A DNA stretch of 44,725 nt, taken from Basidiobolus meristosporus CBS 931.73. Its lineage: Eukaryota; Basidiobolomycota; Basidiobolomycetes; Basidiobolales; Basidiobolaceae. A program made the translations under genes and the position numbers. Location: the NCBI GenBank assembly GCA_002104905.1, contig MCFE01000690.1, positions 1-44,725 on the forward strand. Direction: 5' to 3'. Shown piece by piece: positions 21,736 through 32,187 of this stretch; the first letter of the stretch is position 1, and every line of letters starts with the position of its first letter. The notes beneath the pieces are model-generated. The model was not told the DNA's origin. It searched no databases and saw nothing but the letters and a program-made list of their open reading frames with translations.

Positions 21736-23246
21736 AGGTTCATATGAATACTGATATAAAAGTGATATGTTCTGGAGTGTCAAGCTGTTTGCCCCATGGA
21801 GAAGACTACTTTGATTCACCACTCTACAAGAAGAGAATCAAGACCTTGTGGATTTTGTAACAAGCTTCTCAACCATGAAGCATGCAGACAGCATAGGAAG
21901 TATTACAAGGATCACAGATAGTGTTTTGCAATACAAGTCATATTTGACCATTCATCAGTCACTACTCTACTAACATTATCTTCCCAGCCACTTTATACTT
22001 CTATAACAGCACCTAGCTGTACTTGTCACACTTTGCATTCTGAGTCAGGTGAGATTGTACACCTTTAGGCTCACCTCACCCTTCTGATTATGACACACAG
22101 AGTGAGTACTCTGGAGTAGAAGGCTCACTGATGGTATGTGAGCCTATCTCTGCTTGCAACAGTGCTCTGTATTTGCCTGCCATAACCTCAATATGCAATA
22201 AGACAACATCCATAGAAAAAATGCCAAGGATACTTTTTGGTGCCAAGTGAGCCCAGAAATCCATTTATAGGTGAATGATGTAATATTGTGGCTAGAGAAG
22301 TGGTGTGTTTCCACAAATAACAATGATGGGGACTTTGAGGACCTACTACTACTTCTTGCCAAAATCATTTCAGGATGCAACTTACCATGTACATGGTACA
22401 AATGGACAGCTCTCATGCTGCTGGCAGCATATAACCAAGAGACTATCCTGATACCAGCACGTGTAAGGAGTTGAATGGCATTCACATCAGAAAACACAAC
22501 CATTGCAAGTTGTCCAGCTTGTCAGGAATCCATCACCACAGGAGAAAATCATTGCTCACACTCCAGATATATTCCAGTAATACCATATCTAAGGAAGCTC
22601 ATGCAGTCATACAAATATTGGGAAGTTATTAACTACCGCACTTAGTATCAATCAAGTGCAAGCTTTTCCAATATATTGGATAGCAAACATTACAAACAAT
22701 TAAGAAGCAAGGGCTACCCTGAAGGTGTGTATGGCCATACCTTTGCCTTAGTACTTGATGGATTCTCATAAAGTAAGTACTCAATCAGCAAATGCTGCTG
22801 GCCATGGATTCTCAGCAACCTGAGTCTGCTGCATATCTTATAATATCAGTGCTGTAATCTTATGGTAGTCACACTGTTATCTGGGCCTAAACTACCTTCC
22901 AACCTGGACAGCTACATGTATCCAGTGCTGTATAAGTTTTGTATGCTATACAGGATGACACTAATAGATAACTGTCTTCTCCAAGTGCATATTGCTATTT
23001 GTATTGGAGATACTCTGGCCATCTGCAAGATAGTTGGCCTTTCTGGGTGCAATGGATGGTATTGCTCTCAGATGCTTGAGATCCAGGGGATATACTCCAC
23101 AATTCATACATATTATTCTTATCCAAACACCAACACCAAGAACACCATTGTCCCACCAAGAGAATGTACAAAATCAGCATGCAACTGCAGCAAAGTTGGC
23201 AAGCCATAATCCATTGCTCAGAATATAGTTTTAATTGGAAACCAGG
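21736..23246 (+). pseudogene. family H DNA-transposon relic, Transposase_21-like (EnSpm/CACTA-type) transposase
   Basis: A zinc-type N-terminus (RPCGFCNKLLNHEACRQHR) lies at 21841. After a weak region, one frame from 22271 to 23209, with scattered stops, reads as a DDE transposase of the Transposase_21/Tnp2 kind. It has SCPACQES near 22505, YIPVIPYLRKLMQSYKYW and FSNILDSKHYKQL near 22664. Further on are FALVLDGFS, LSGPKLPSNLDSYMYPVL near 22874, IAICIGDTLAICKIVGLSGCNGWY near 22990 and YSTIHTYYSYPN. The family hallmarks are the order DGF, GPKxPxxLDSF-P, GDxxA and LxGxxG-C. Here C-x2-C after the glycine box is reduced. Terminal inverted repeats were not found. Stops at 22474, 22652, 22770 and others make it a pseudogene. 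It would excise and insert a DNA transposon. Confidence 0.65.
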
Positions 23247-23636
23247 TGTTGTGCATCAACATTAAAACTTAGTCTATTTACTCTGTTAGAAGATGCAGTA
23301 TCCTAACTGATTTTCTCTAATCACAACATCACTAATCTCAGTTATAGTTTATTTTATTACTTCTCAGAATCTATTTTTTGCTGTCACACCTGATCAATTT
23401 TCCTGTGGTCATTATGTCCTCAACTGATCTGCTTAGCCTTTCTAAGTGACTATTAATCCAAGATCTATCCAACCACTTAGCTTTTGCCAAGACATTAGCT
23501 GATTGATGATGCAATTTCTCAGTTATCTTATGCACCTATGAACACCCCAATGGATTTCAATTAGACCAGTCTCTTGGCACTTACTAATTCAACTTGATCA
23601 GAAAAGCATAAGTAAAGCTTACTGAACCTTTTGGTT
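23247..23636 (+). repeat. gypsy C LTR, 3' truncated
   Basis: TGTTGTGCATCAACATTAAA at 23247 through AAGTAAAGCTTACTGAACC. It aligns with other C LTRs until about 23636, where it switches to copia B LTR sequence. The final 40-50 bp are missing. Confidence 0.8.
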
Positions 23637-23785
23637 GAGACCTTCCTAAGCCTAACTTATATTTTTGTTATGCCCAGACCATGTAAAGGTATAAATACTA
23701 TTTTTACATTCAATAAATTATTAAGTGAAAACCACAAAATCTACTTCTTCTCCCAATCACTTCCAATATCTCCAAGACTCCTACA
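23637..23785 (+). repeat. copia B LTR, 3' half only
   Basis: CCTTCCTAAGCCTAACTTAT, then the TATA region (GTATAAATACTA) and AATATCTCCAAGACTCCTACA match the last 150 bp of the B LTRs at 11390-11540 and 38130-38280. Confidence 0.8.
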
Positions 23786-24235
23786 GAATATTTGAGATAG
23801 AGGGTATCTGTTGGAGCAAAAGCATTCCATTGGGAGTAATGCATTTGCTTTTCAACAATATATCTATACTGATGACCATGTTGTAGAAGTGGTATTCCCT
23901 ATGAAAAATTATTGAGATGATCCTGTCAAAAGGCCGTCACAAAGTTAATGTCCTGTGACTGAGAGGTACTGATCTTGCCAGGACTCTGTCTGGAGAATGT
24001 TGAAAAATAATTGCACCCCAGATTTCGCAAAAAACTTTGTCAAAATTTTTCATCACAATGATGTACAAGTGGCTTTTGATTGGTTCCCTGCCAATTTGCT
24101 CACTTTCTGATCCTGGACACTCTATCACCTCCTGCATTTGTGTGAATTGATTGGCTATTGCCTCTTTTCACACTCCATACTTCTTGACTCAACTGTTTCT
24201 CTTACTTTTCATGCGTACAAATTGATTTATTTCTG
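23786..24235. repeat. repeat G and sequence downstream of D3
   Basis: No identifiable gene. 23890-24115 is repeated in inverted form at 10379-10574. The minus strand has a 67-codon open stretch (24137-23937) continuing from the D3 tail in another frame, which could be degraded D coding sequence; I do not recognise it. Confidence 0.45.
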
Positions 24236-26296
24236 TTAAAACCTCAGTTGTACCTCAATTGCCAATTGTATTGACCTATACAAGTCTCTATACCCCACAC
24301 TAACATTGATCCCAGCCCCACACTCAACAAGTAACTCCATTAAAATCCACCACTCAATAAGTATTTCTGCTGTAACGCTCTGGTTCCACAACTTTGGCAG
24401 GAACCCAACGGCTTTATGCCACTGTTCATTCACTGGTTCCCACACATCCTGGTCTTCAGCTGGCACTGCAAGGTCTAGCTCCTCATCTACCAGTCTTTGC
24501 AAAAAATCCTTGCAATATTCCAGTGCATTTTCTTGAGCACTGCTCTTGAAGAAGTGCTGCAACCTCTTGGTATGCCTATTAATGTTCCAAAACTCCACTG
24601 AAGGCATTATGATAGTCTTTCAAGCTCTTGACATTGTAGCCTTGTCTCTCAGTAGGATCTCCACTCTGTCAACAATGGAGGCTGTGGAGGCTGTGGTAGA
24701 CAAATTGCCTTTTTGAGCAAACGCATCTACCTTGCTGGAGTGTAGCTCAACTGGCTGCACTTCCAACTCTTGTGAAAATAGCTGTTTTCTTGTTGGCAAT
24801 TCTTCTTGGCTATGATGGGATTCAGTATGTTCCTGGCTTGCAGCATTAATTGGCAAGAACTGCAGTTTTTTTTGCATGCCTCCCTGTCTCAGGCTTGTGT
24901 AGGCATTTTTCCCTTTACCTTTTCCTTTATCACTGCCAGGTCTTTCACTGCTACTTTGTCTGAGTGCTTCTTGTAAAGAACTACGTTTTCTCCTGGATAA
25001 ATTCTGCTCTGACGCATCTGTTTTGGCCTGCTTGTCCCTTGCTGGCACTCTTCTGGCAGCCCAATGTTTCTTTTCAGCTTGTTTTGAGCTCTCAACTGTA
25101 GTGGTGACAGGCTCCTCTAAAAGCGGCTGGTTTTTATCAGTGCCAGGTCCTTCACTACTACTTTGACTGGATGCTTCTTGAGTGGTACTACGCTCTTTCC
25201 TTGATAAATGTTGTGATGGTGCATCCATGTCTGCCTACTTGTCCTTAATTGGCACTCTTCCAGCTGCCTGATGTCTCTTTGATGCTTGTCTGGAGCTTTT
25301 GGCCCTGCTTGTAATGGGCTCTTGAGGAAGCCACTGGTTTTTAGCCATGGCACCCTTGTTCTTCTGCCTCTGATAGTTTCTGCTATTCTTAAGATACTTT
25401 CCTAGCTTAACAATGCTGGCCCAGAATCTGTTTGCCCGTTTGAACCCAGGATAATGCACATTGAACAAGACAAGTGCATTCTGCTTGGCCTTCAGTTCCT
25501 GATGGTCCCATGGTATGCCAGCCTTAAGGTGATGGCGTGCTAGACTTCTGATGGCCACTTGTAAATTAGCCCACTCTTCATTATTGCACTCAACAGCTTC
25601 ATGGATCTTCAATGTCTTTTGATTTTTAGGCTTTAGTATAAACACCACATTGTCTCCCTCCCATGCAGTGATAGGTTTTTCTGTGGGCTTTATCTTTTGG
25701 CACTGTTGTTGTGCTTCAAAGACTGTATGGTGTTCCTCTGCTGTTACATCAGGAAATGGCTCAATTCTTGGCTGTGACATTGAGCTACTTGAGTTCCTTT
25801 TTTGCAGCAAAGATACTGCTTTCTCTACCTGCAATATTGATTGCTCTACACTTATTATCCACTCATCCTGTTTCTGGACTACTTCCTGATTTCTCTGGGC
25901 CATTGCATCTATCCTATCAGCCACTGCACCTAATTACTTCATTAATGCTTTGGTATGAGCTGACAACATACTTGCTAATATGAGTGGTGGTGATGGTATC
26001 ATGGCCACTTGCTGATCTTCAACAGAGGGTACTGCATTTGCTACATTCTCATCTGCCTGAGCACAATGATCAGCTTGTAGCTCCAAAGAGGTTCTCAATT
26101 ACCTACTTGACTGAGAGCCTGAGGAGTCTGCATTATTACCTTCAATGGGCACACTGTCCACAGGGCCTTTTTTGGATGTAGCCCCACTTGTTGCACTGAA
26201 TGTCAAAGCAAGCTGTTGTCCAACCATTCTTCTGTTGCCGTCAGCGGCGGGGTTTGGTTGAGAACCAGACAACTTTGCCTTATTTTTTGGTGGCAT
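24236..26296 (-). pseudogene. family D gene, best copy (D3): unknown coiled-coil protein with 69-residue tandem repeats
   Basis: I do not recognise this protein. One minus-strand frame runs 687 codons from ATG at 26294-26296 with in-frame stops at 26099-26101, 25934-25936, 25235-25237 and 24620-24622. The first three are TAA or TAG where sister copies have CAA or CAG. The fourth is shared with D2 and may be the real end (about 559 codons). The start is basic (PPKNKAKLSGS). Residues 125-165 look like a coiled coil. 180-310 is a mixed region with Trp and aromatic residues (NRFWASIVKLGKYL). 320-388 and 389-457 are two gap-free 69-residue repeats sharing EP, SS, HxAA, RVP, DK, LSR, QEA, QSSSE, PG and DK. 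A KGKGKGK patch follows, and then a Trp-rich tail if the fourth stop is read through. No protease, RT, helicase or transposase motif is seen. A DNA-binding or accessory protein of a transposon is possible. Confidence 0.6.
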
Positions 26297-26446
26297 ATAT
26301 ATGGAAGTGAGTCAAACCAAAGGGGAAATAGTGTTACATATATGTGTGTATGTGGTGCCACAACTTTATTTATAATGCTTACTATGGTGGGTCATCATTG
26401 AATTGTACATTCAGGTAGGTGCAATAGACTTGTTCCATTGTACCGT
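26297..26446 (-). promoter_or_regulatory. upstream region of D3
   Basis: Conserved with 8299-8460 upstream of D1. On the minus strand a TATAAATAAAG box lies about 75 bp before the D3 ATG. The region is cut at 26447 by the E LTR. Confidence 0.45.
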
Positions 26447-27517
26447 TGTGGTGGTGTATAGGTCCAAGGGAGAGATACGTCCAACACTTCTCAAGTGTTT
26501 TGTGTGTGGGGTGTTCACTGGGTGAAATAACCTCTTGCAAAAGCTTGCTAGGAATACATGGGTTCTGTTTCTAATCTAATGTGATGGGGGATAAAGCCAC
26601 AAGCTTGTCAAGGGAAAACTATTGAGCTACAATCCCCAACTTAGTTGGTGTCTTAACAAAAGTATGTGCTGGGTTCAGCGTCCTTTGAGATGACAATGTA
26701 CTAAAGCTTCCAAAGTCAAAACAACTGTAAACTCCACCAGCAGGGACTTGATAAGAATGCAGCTTTGACCAATAGTTACAAAGACAGAAAAGTATCTTTG
26801 CCTGTACAAGAACAAACTTGGGAAAGAATCAAATATAATAAAAGATACCTACTCTGAGTATTCCTCACAAGTAGTGCCTCCAAGGTCAGTTGGCTGTCAG
26901 CACGGTTTCCTGGGAGTGTCCTGTGGTCTAGGGTTGGAAGTTCAGGTAGCAGCAGGTAGCAGTGATCACACTAATCAACAAGTTGGTATATTGATAAAAG
27001 GGATGATGATTTATTGTTGAGGGATAGCCTCCCTTATATACTTTTCTCACTGGCTAAGTGATTACTAATCATGGTGTTCCAGAAGGTTCCGGAGATCAAT
27101 AGAAATCTTAATGACATCAGAATGACCTAAGAATGTTCTAAGTAGGTGCCGGTAGGTTTTAAGAGGCACAGCACATCCAACCAATCAGGAGTCAGTATTC
27201 TGAAACCTGTGTAACATGGGGATACCATATATGGTATTGAAATGGTAGGGATGGTGACACGGGCTGATCATGTGTCACAGGTACTGGCGCGGGTACTTGC
27301 CTAATATAGAAGTACTTATAGCTAGTAATCTTACATAAAGTGAGGGGTAACTTATGCAATAAGGTAAGCAGGTGTGATAGTCAACCGGCTTATGGGATAG
27401 TACTGATTGGGTAAGACAAATGGGATAAAACTAAAATAAGTGTAGTAGAGATATAGGGAAGTAGAAAATAAGGGAATGAGCACATCTGTCAGTGGGTGTC
27501 ACTGTCACCCCACTACA
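26447..27517 (-). repeat. gypsy E LTR, extra copy (E1)
   Basis: A 1071-bp LTR, TGTGGTGGTGTATA to CCCCACTACA on the plus strand, similar along its length to E2 and E3 but clearly more diverged. CCGT precedes it (26443-26446) and follows it (27518-27521), as a 4-bp target duplication would. E2 starts immediately after. The 85-codon open frame seen in related LTRs is disrupted here, which argues against its being a gene. Confidence 0.85.
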
Positions 27518-27521
27518 CCGT

Positions 27522-28599
27522 TGTGGTGGTGTATAAGTCCAGAGGGCAAAATACGGCCAACACTTCTCAAGTGTGAATGTGTGTGGGGTGTTCACTGGGT
27601 GCGATAACCTCTGGCAAAAGCTTGCTAGGAATACTGGGTCTTTTGTCTAATCTAATGTGATGGGGGATAAAGCCTCAAGCTTGTCAAGGGAAAACTATTG
27701 AACTACAATCCCCAACTTAGTTGGCGTCTTAACAAAGGTTTATAATGGCTTCGACATCCTTTGAGATGACAATGTACTAAAGCTTCCAAAGTCAAAACAA
27801 CTGTAAACTCCACCAACAGGGACTTGATAAGAATGCAGCTTTGACCAATAGTTACAAAGACTGAAAAGTATCTTTGCCTGTACAAGAACAAACTTGGGAA
27901 AACAAACAAATATAATAAAATATACCTACTCTGAGTATTCCTCACAAGTAGTGCCTCCAAGGTCAGTTGGCTGTCAGTGCGGTTTCCTGGGAGTGTTGTC
28001 AGGTCTGAGTCAGAAAATAGTGGTAATAGGTAGCGGTGTTCTCACTAATCAATAAGTCGGAATATTGGAAGAGGGATGATTTATTTTAAGGGATAGCCTC
28101 CTTTATATACTTTTTTGCTGCTCAATTTCTTGCTAGAAAATACTCTCCGGAAGTTTCCAGAAGGTAGTAGACAGCCAATCATGTCATTGTGTACTAAAAT
28201 AGCGCAAATTCTTGGCCAATTGTTCCATGAGACATAGTAGCACCTGGCCAATCAGGTAGTGGTAATATGAAACCCCTGTGTCATGTGGTTGCCTCTTATG
28301 GTAGTGGGATAGGAGGGTTATGAAACCAAAATGGTCACATGACATGGGCACCGTTGGGGTACTTGCCTTATATGGTAACTATCTTATCTTGGCATCTTGG
28401 CAAGGAATAGGAATAGCTTGTGCAATGGGTTAATAGTGACAAATAGTTTGTCAGGTTGCATAGTAATAATCACATATACAGTATAGAGAATATTGCAATT
28501 TGGGATGATACTAATATAGGGGGGGTAATCCTTTTTTAGGGAAGTGAATGTATGAGAATGAGCACATCTGCCTGTGGGTGTCACTGTGACCCCACTACA
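27522..28599 (-). repeat. gypsy E 3' LTR (E2)
   Basis: 1078 bp, nearly identical to 33635-34713. On the minus strand it begins TGTAGTGGGG after the polypurine tract. It carries a TATATAAAGG box near 28097-28106. Confidence 0.92.
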
Positions 28600-28614
28600 T
28601 CCACCCCCCTCTCA
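28600..28614 (-). other. polypurine tract of gypsy E
   Basis: Minus strand GAGAGGGGGGTGGA abuts the 3' LTR start TGTAGTG. Confidence 0.85.
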
Positions 28615-28638
28615 GCTTTGAACTCAGGTCAAAGCAAA

Positions 28639-31600
28639 CTAAATGTGATGTGCGAAATTCCGGTGCTTGAATAGCTTTAGTCTGTTTCCTGCCACAGGTG
28701 TTCTTAGCGGTGTTGCATCAAGTTCAGACAAGTAGTAGCTTCCATTTCCAATCACCTTAGAGATAATAAATGGGCCAGACCATTTATTGTCAAATTTGCA
28801 ACTCCACTGCTTGTCTAAAGTGGAATCATAGAGCAGTACTGGATCTCCTTGCAGTAATGGTTTTGGTCTAAGGCTATGTGACTTGTCAAATGGTTCCTTG
28901 TTTTGAAGTCTTGTCTCTTTGAGTTTAGCAGCTGCTTGGGTAATATCAAGTTCATGGTGATCAAGCTGTTTGATATGTGTAGTCAGTAGTTCTTCTGTAC
29001 TCATTGTAGTTCTCCACTCTAGCATGTTCCAGGATATTGAGTCAAGCTCTATGGGAAGAACGCAATCATGTCCGTAAAGCAATTTGAATGGAGATAGACC
29101 TGTGCTGCGCTTTGTAGTGATTCTATCTGCCCAGAGTGCTAGATGAAGTTGTGTAGGCCACTGTAGTGTCATGTTGTTGCAGCTCTTGACCAGGGAGTTA
29201 ACCTACGGGCCATGGCCTCTTTCAACCATTCCATTGGCCTGTGGGTGATAAGCGGTGGTGAAAGCAATATGAATCTTGTATTGTGAGCAGAGTTCCTGGA
29301 TCAAATTTGAAGTCATTTCTCCTTGGTCAGCAACAAACTGGCTGATGCAGCCAAATCTGCATATTATATCTTCAAGAATAAATCTCCATATGGTGTGGCT
29401 TTTGTTATTGGATAGGGCTTGAGCTTCTACCCACCCACTCAGATCATCTCTGGCAACAACAAGGTACTTCTTGGTTCCAGCAGTTGGCATGTGGACAAGG
29501 TCAATGCCAACCTTCTGCCATAACCAAGGTGTGTAGGTTGGATGGAGCGGCTCCTAATATCTCTTGGTTGACCTTCTTTGGCAAATGTCACAAGATTCAA
29601 CAAAGTGTTGGACATCATGATACATATGCTCCCAGTAGTATCTACTGGAAACAACATTGTAAGTGGCATCTCTGCCTCTATGACCACCGGGTCTTCCTTC
29701 ATGAAGGCTTGACATAATAGTCAGTTGTTCCTGGGGCTTAACTATAACTCTCCTTGGTGTCTGTCCAGGCTTTACTCGTTTGAAGAGGAGGCCATCTTTT
29801 ATGTAGAAATGATGGGCCTTCTTCCTGAGCTTTCTGAAATCATGTGGGCTCATTCCTGGTGGCTTCTCTAAGGTTCTCAGATAGTCTTGAATGGTGTTCC
29901 ACGTAGAGTTGTTGGGCTTCTTCACGTGTAGTTGTTGGATTTCTGCATCAATTATGTCATCAAAGTCAGGGTCCATATCTTCAGACAACTGTGGTCCCTT
30001 CCTGGAGAGTGCATCAGCCACAACATTTGTCTTGCCAGGGATATGTCTGACCTCAAAGTCAAACATTTTCAGCCATGCCATCCACCAATTTGTGGCATCA
30101 TCAGGTAGATCAGGCTTGTTGATCATTCCTATAAGTGGCTTAGCATCTGTCTCCAGGATGAAATGTGTCATGTAGAGTTGTGACTTCAGCTTTCTCAGCA
30201 TCTTCACAACTCCTAGTAGCTCTCTCTTAATCTGTGAGTATCTTTGTTCTCTAGGAGAGAAGAGGCAGCTCTCATATCTGCAGGCATAGCGGTTACCATC
30301 TTCATCATCTTGGCCAAGTAGTGCTCCAGCTCCTATAGGGCTTGCATCCACCGTCAAGATAGGTGGGCATTCAGTGTTCTGATAGTCAAGAGGTCTCAGA
30401 ACTGGTGGAGATACTAAGGCCTCTTTTAGTAATTGCATGGCTTCTTCTTGCTCTTCTCCCCAGTTAAATGGGGCATTCTTTCTCTGTAGTTGGTAGATTG
30501 GTTCTGCTATCTCAGAAAATCTGGGGATCCAGATCCTAAAGAACCCACAAGCTGCCACAAAGCCACAAGCTTGTGTTAGATTTGTGGGGGTAGGCCAGTT
30601 GCATATCTTTTGTGTCTTGGAGTCTCCAGGTGAACGACCAAAGGTGTTGCATTTTTGTCCAACAATGGATATCTCTGATACACCAAAGCTGCTTTTCTCA
30701 CCACTGACGGTGAGTCCAGCTTTTTCAATGGCTCCTAATATGGCATCATTGTCTGAAATATGGTCATAGACAAACTTTCTTACTCCAGGCATAACTTCAG
30801 TTGTGTCCCAGAGTTTTGGTCCTTTGATGCCTATGTCATCAACAAAGACAGCAAGTTTCTCAGGTATAAACTGGTAGAGCACATTCACCATGCATCTCTG
30901 GAACTGAGCCACGGAGTTTGTGGCCCCTTTGCTGAGTCTGGTCATTCTTAACAGTCCAAATGGTGTCTGGAGTGCAAACATATCTCTTGATGTCTCATCT
31001 AGGTGGATCTGGTCATATCCTGAGTAGAGATCATATGTTGAGTAGATGGAGTGACCACTAAAGCTTTCTGCAAAGTCATCAATAGACGGAGGTATTGCGG
31101 CATCTCTGATAGCGACAGCATTTGCAGGTTGCATGTCTTGAATGAATCGGAGCTTCCCATTCTTCTTTTTGGTCACAAACCATCTGTTAGCATAAGGTCC
31201 ATGGCAAGGTTCTAGGATACCAGCTTCAATCTTCTTCTTAAGTAGGTCATGCACATCAGCTTGGAGTCCTCTAGGTAGTGGGTAAGGCTTCAATGACCAG
31301 GGTGTGTTGGGCACTGTGTGAATCTTGAAAGGTTTTTCAACCAATGTCTTTAAGAGTCCTATCTCCTTGTCATTATATGAGAAAACCTTATCATGTCTTA
31401 TCAGGGTTTCTTCAATTAGTAAGATCTCCTCCGGTGTTAGGTTTCCATCACCAATGATAAGTTGCTTAAGTGTCTGAGGTGTAAGTTGTATATCTTCTGG
31501 GGTTCCTTCTGGTGGTCTGATGTAATCAGCAGGTTGAGATCCATCAGTTAAAGGTGTAAGTGATGGTCTAATCTTCTGTTCTACTGTCTTGTATTTTTTG

Positions 31601-32187
31601 CGAACCATAGCTGTCTGCTCCTGTATACCTAATGAGCAGCTCCAACTGTTGGGGTGTATATTGTCAGGCTCCTCATCTTCTTCTATAACAAGTTGTGTCT
31701 TCTGGCAGGCGGTATGTGTCCTCTTATTGTTGGGTGTTACCCCACAGAATGTTGACTGTAGTCCTGGGTTGGATCCTTGTATAGAGTACCACACTGACCC
31801 ATCAGAATAGTTGGTAGTTGTAGCCTTAGTACTGGTCTCCCATGGTCTGCCTAACAGAAGGTCAAAGTTTGCCTTCTGGCAGATAAAGAGGGGAAGCCAG
31901 ACCTTGATTCCTTGTACCTCAATAGGGAACTTGTGCACTACATCATAGAGTGGACTAGATCCTGAGTTTGCATCAGTCATGTTCCATCCAATATCTCTAT
32001 CAACAGGCAGTAGCTCCTTGCTTCTAAGCGTCTTCCAGAAGTCTAGCGGCATAACACAAATCTCCGAACCACTGTCAATATGGCAGTCAACAGGGTCATC
32101 ATAAATATACCCTTTCACCACAGCAGTTGCTACTGAGTAAAAGGTCTTATATTTGGTAGCGATTGTCATCCTTTTTGTGGTCTTCAT
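28639..32187 (-). pseudogene. gypsy E pol: protease-RT-RNase H-integrase, two in-frame stops
   Basis: One frame of about 1183 codons from ATG at 32185-32187 to TAG at 28639-28641, with only two internal TAG codons (29554-29556 and 29203-29205). Protease active site DSG is at residues 38-40. RT spans about 310-460: NRWFVTKKKNGKLRFIQD, YDLYSGYDQIHLD and the catalytic box VFVDDIGI (F448-D451; Phe replaces the commoner Tyr). RNase H shows ILTVDASPIGAG with Asp614. The integrase zinc domain ends CDICQRRSTK just before the first stop. The core has VARDDLSGWVEA, FVADQGEMTSN and HPQANGMVERG, so all three acidic residues remain. A GPY/F-type module (WSGPFIISKV) follows; no chromodomain is seen. Without the two stops this would read as a complete polyprotein, so inactivation is recent. 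Confidence 0.92.

Noticed and set aside
27703-27960. An 85-codon frame repeated in E2 and E3 LTRs (also 33816-34073)
   Set aside because: It lies wholly in the LTR, is disrupted in E1, has no domain, and its conservation follows from the recent age of the LTR pair.
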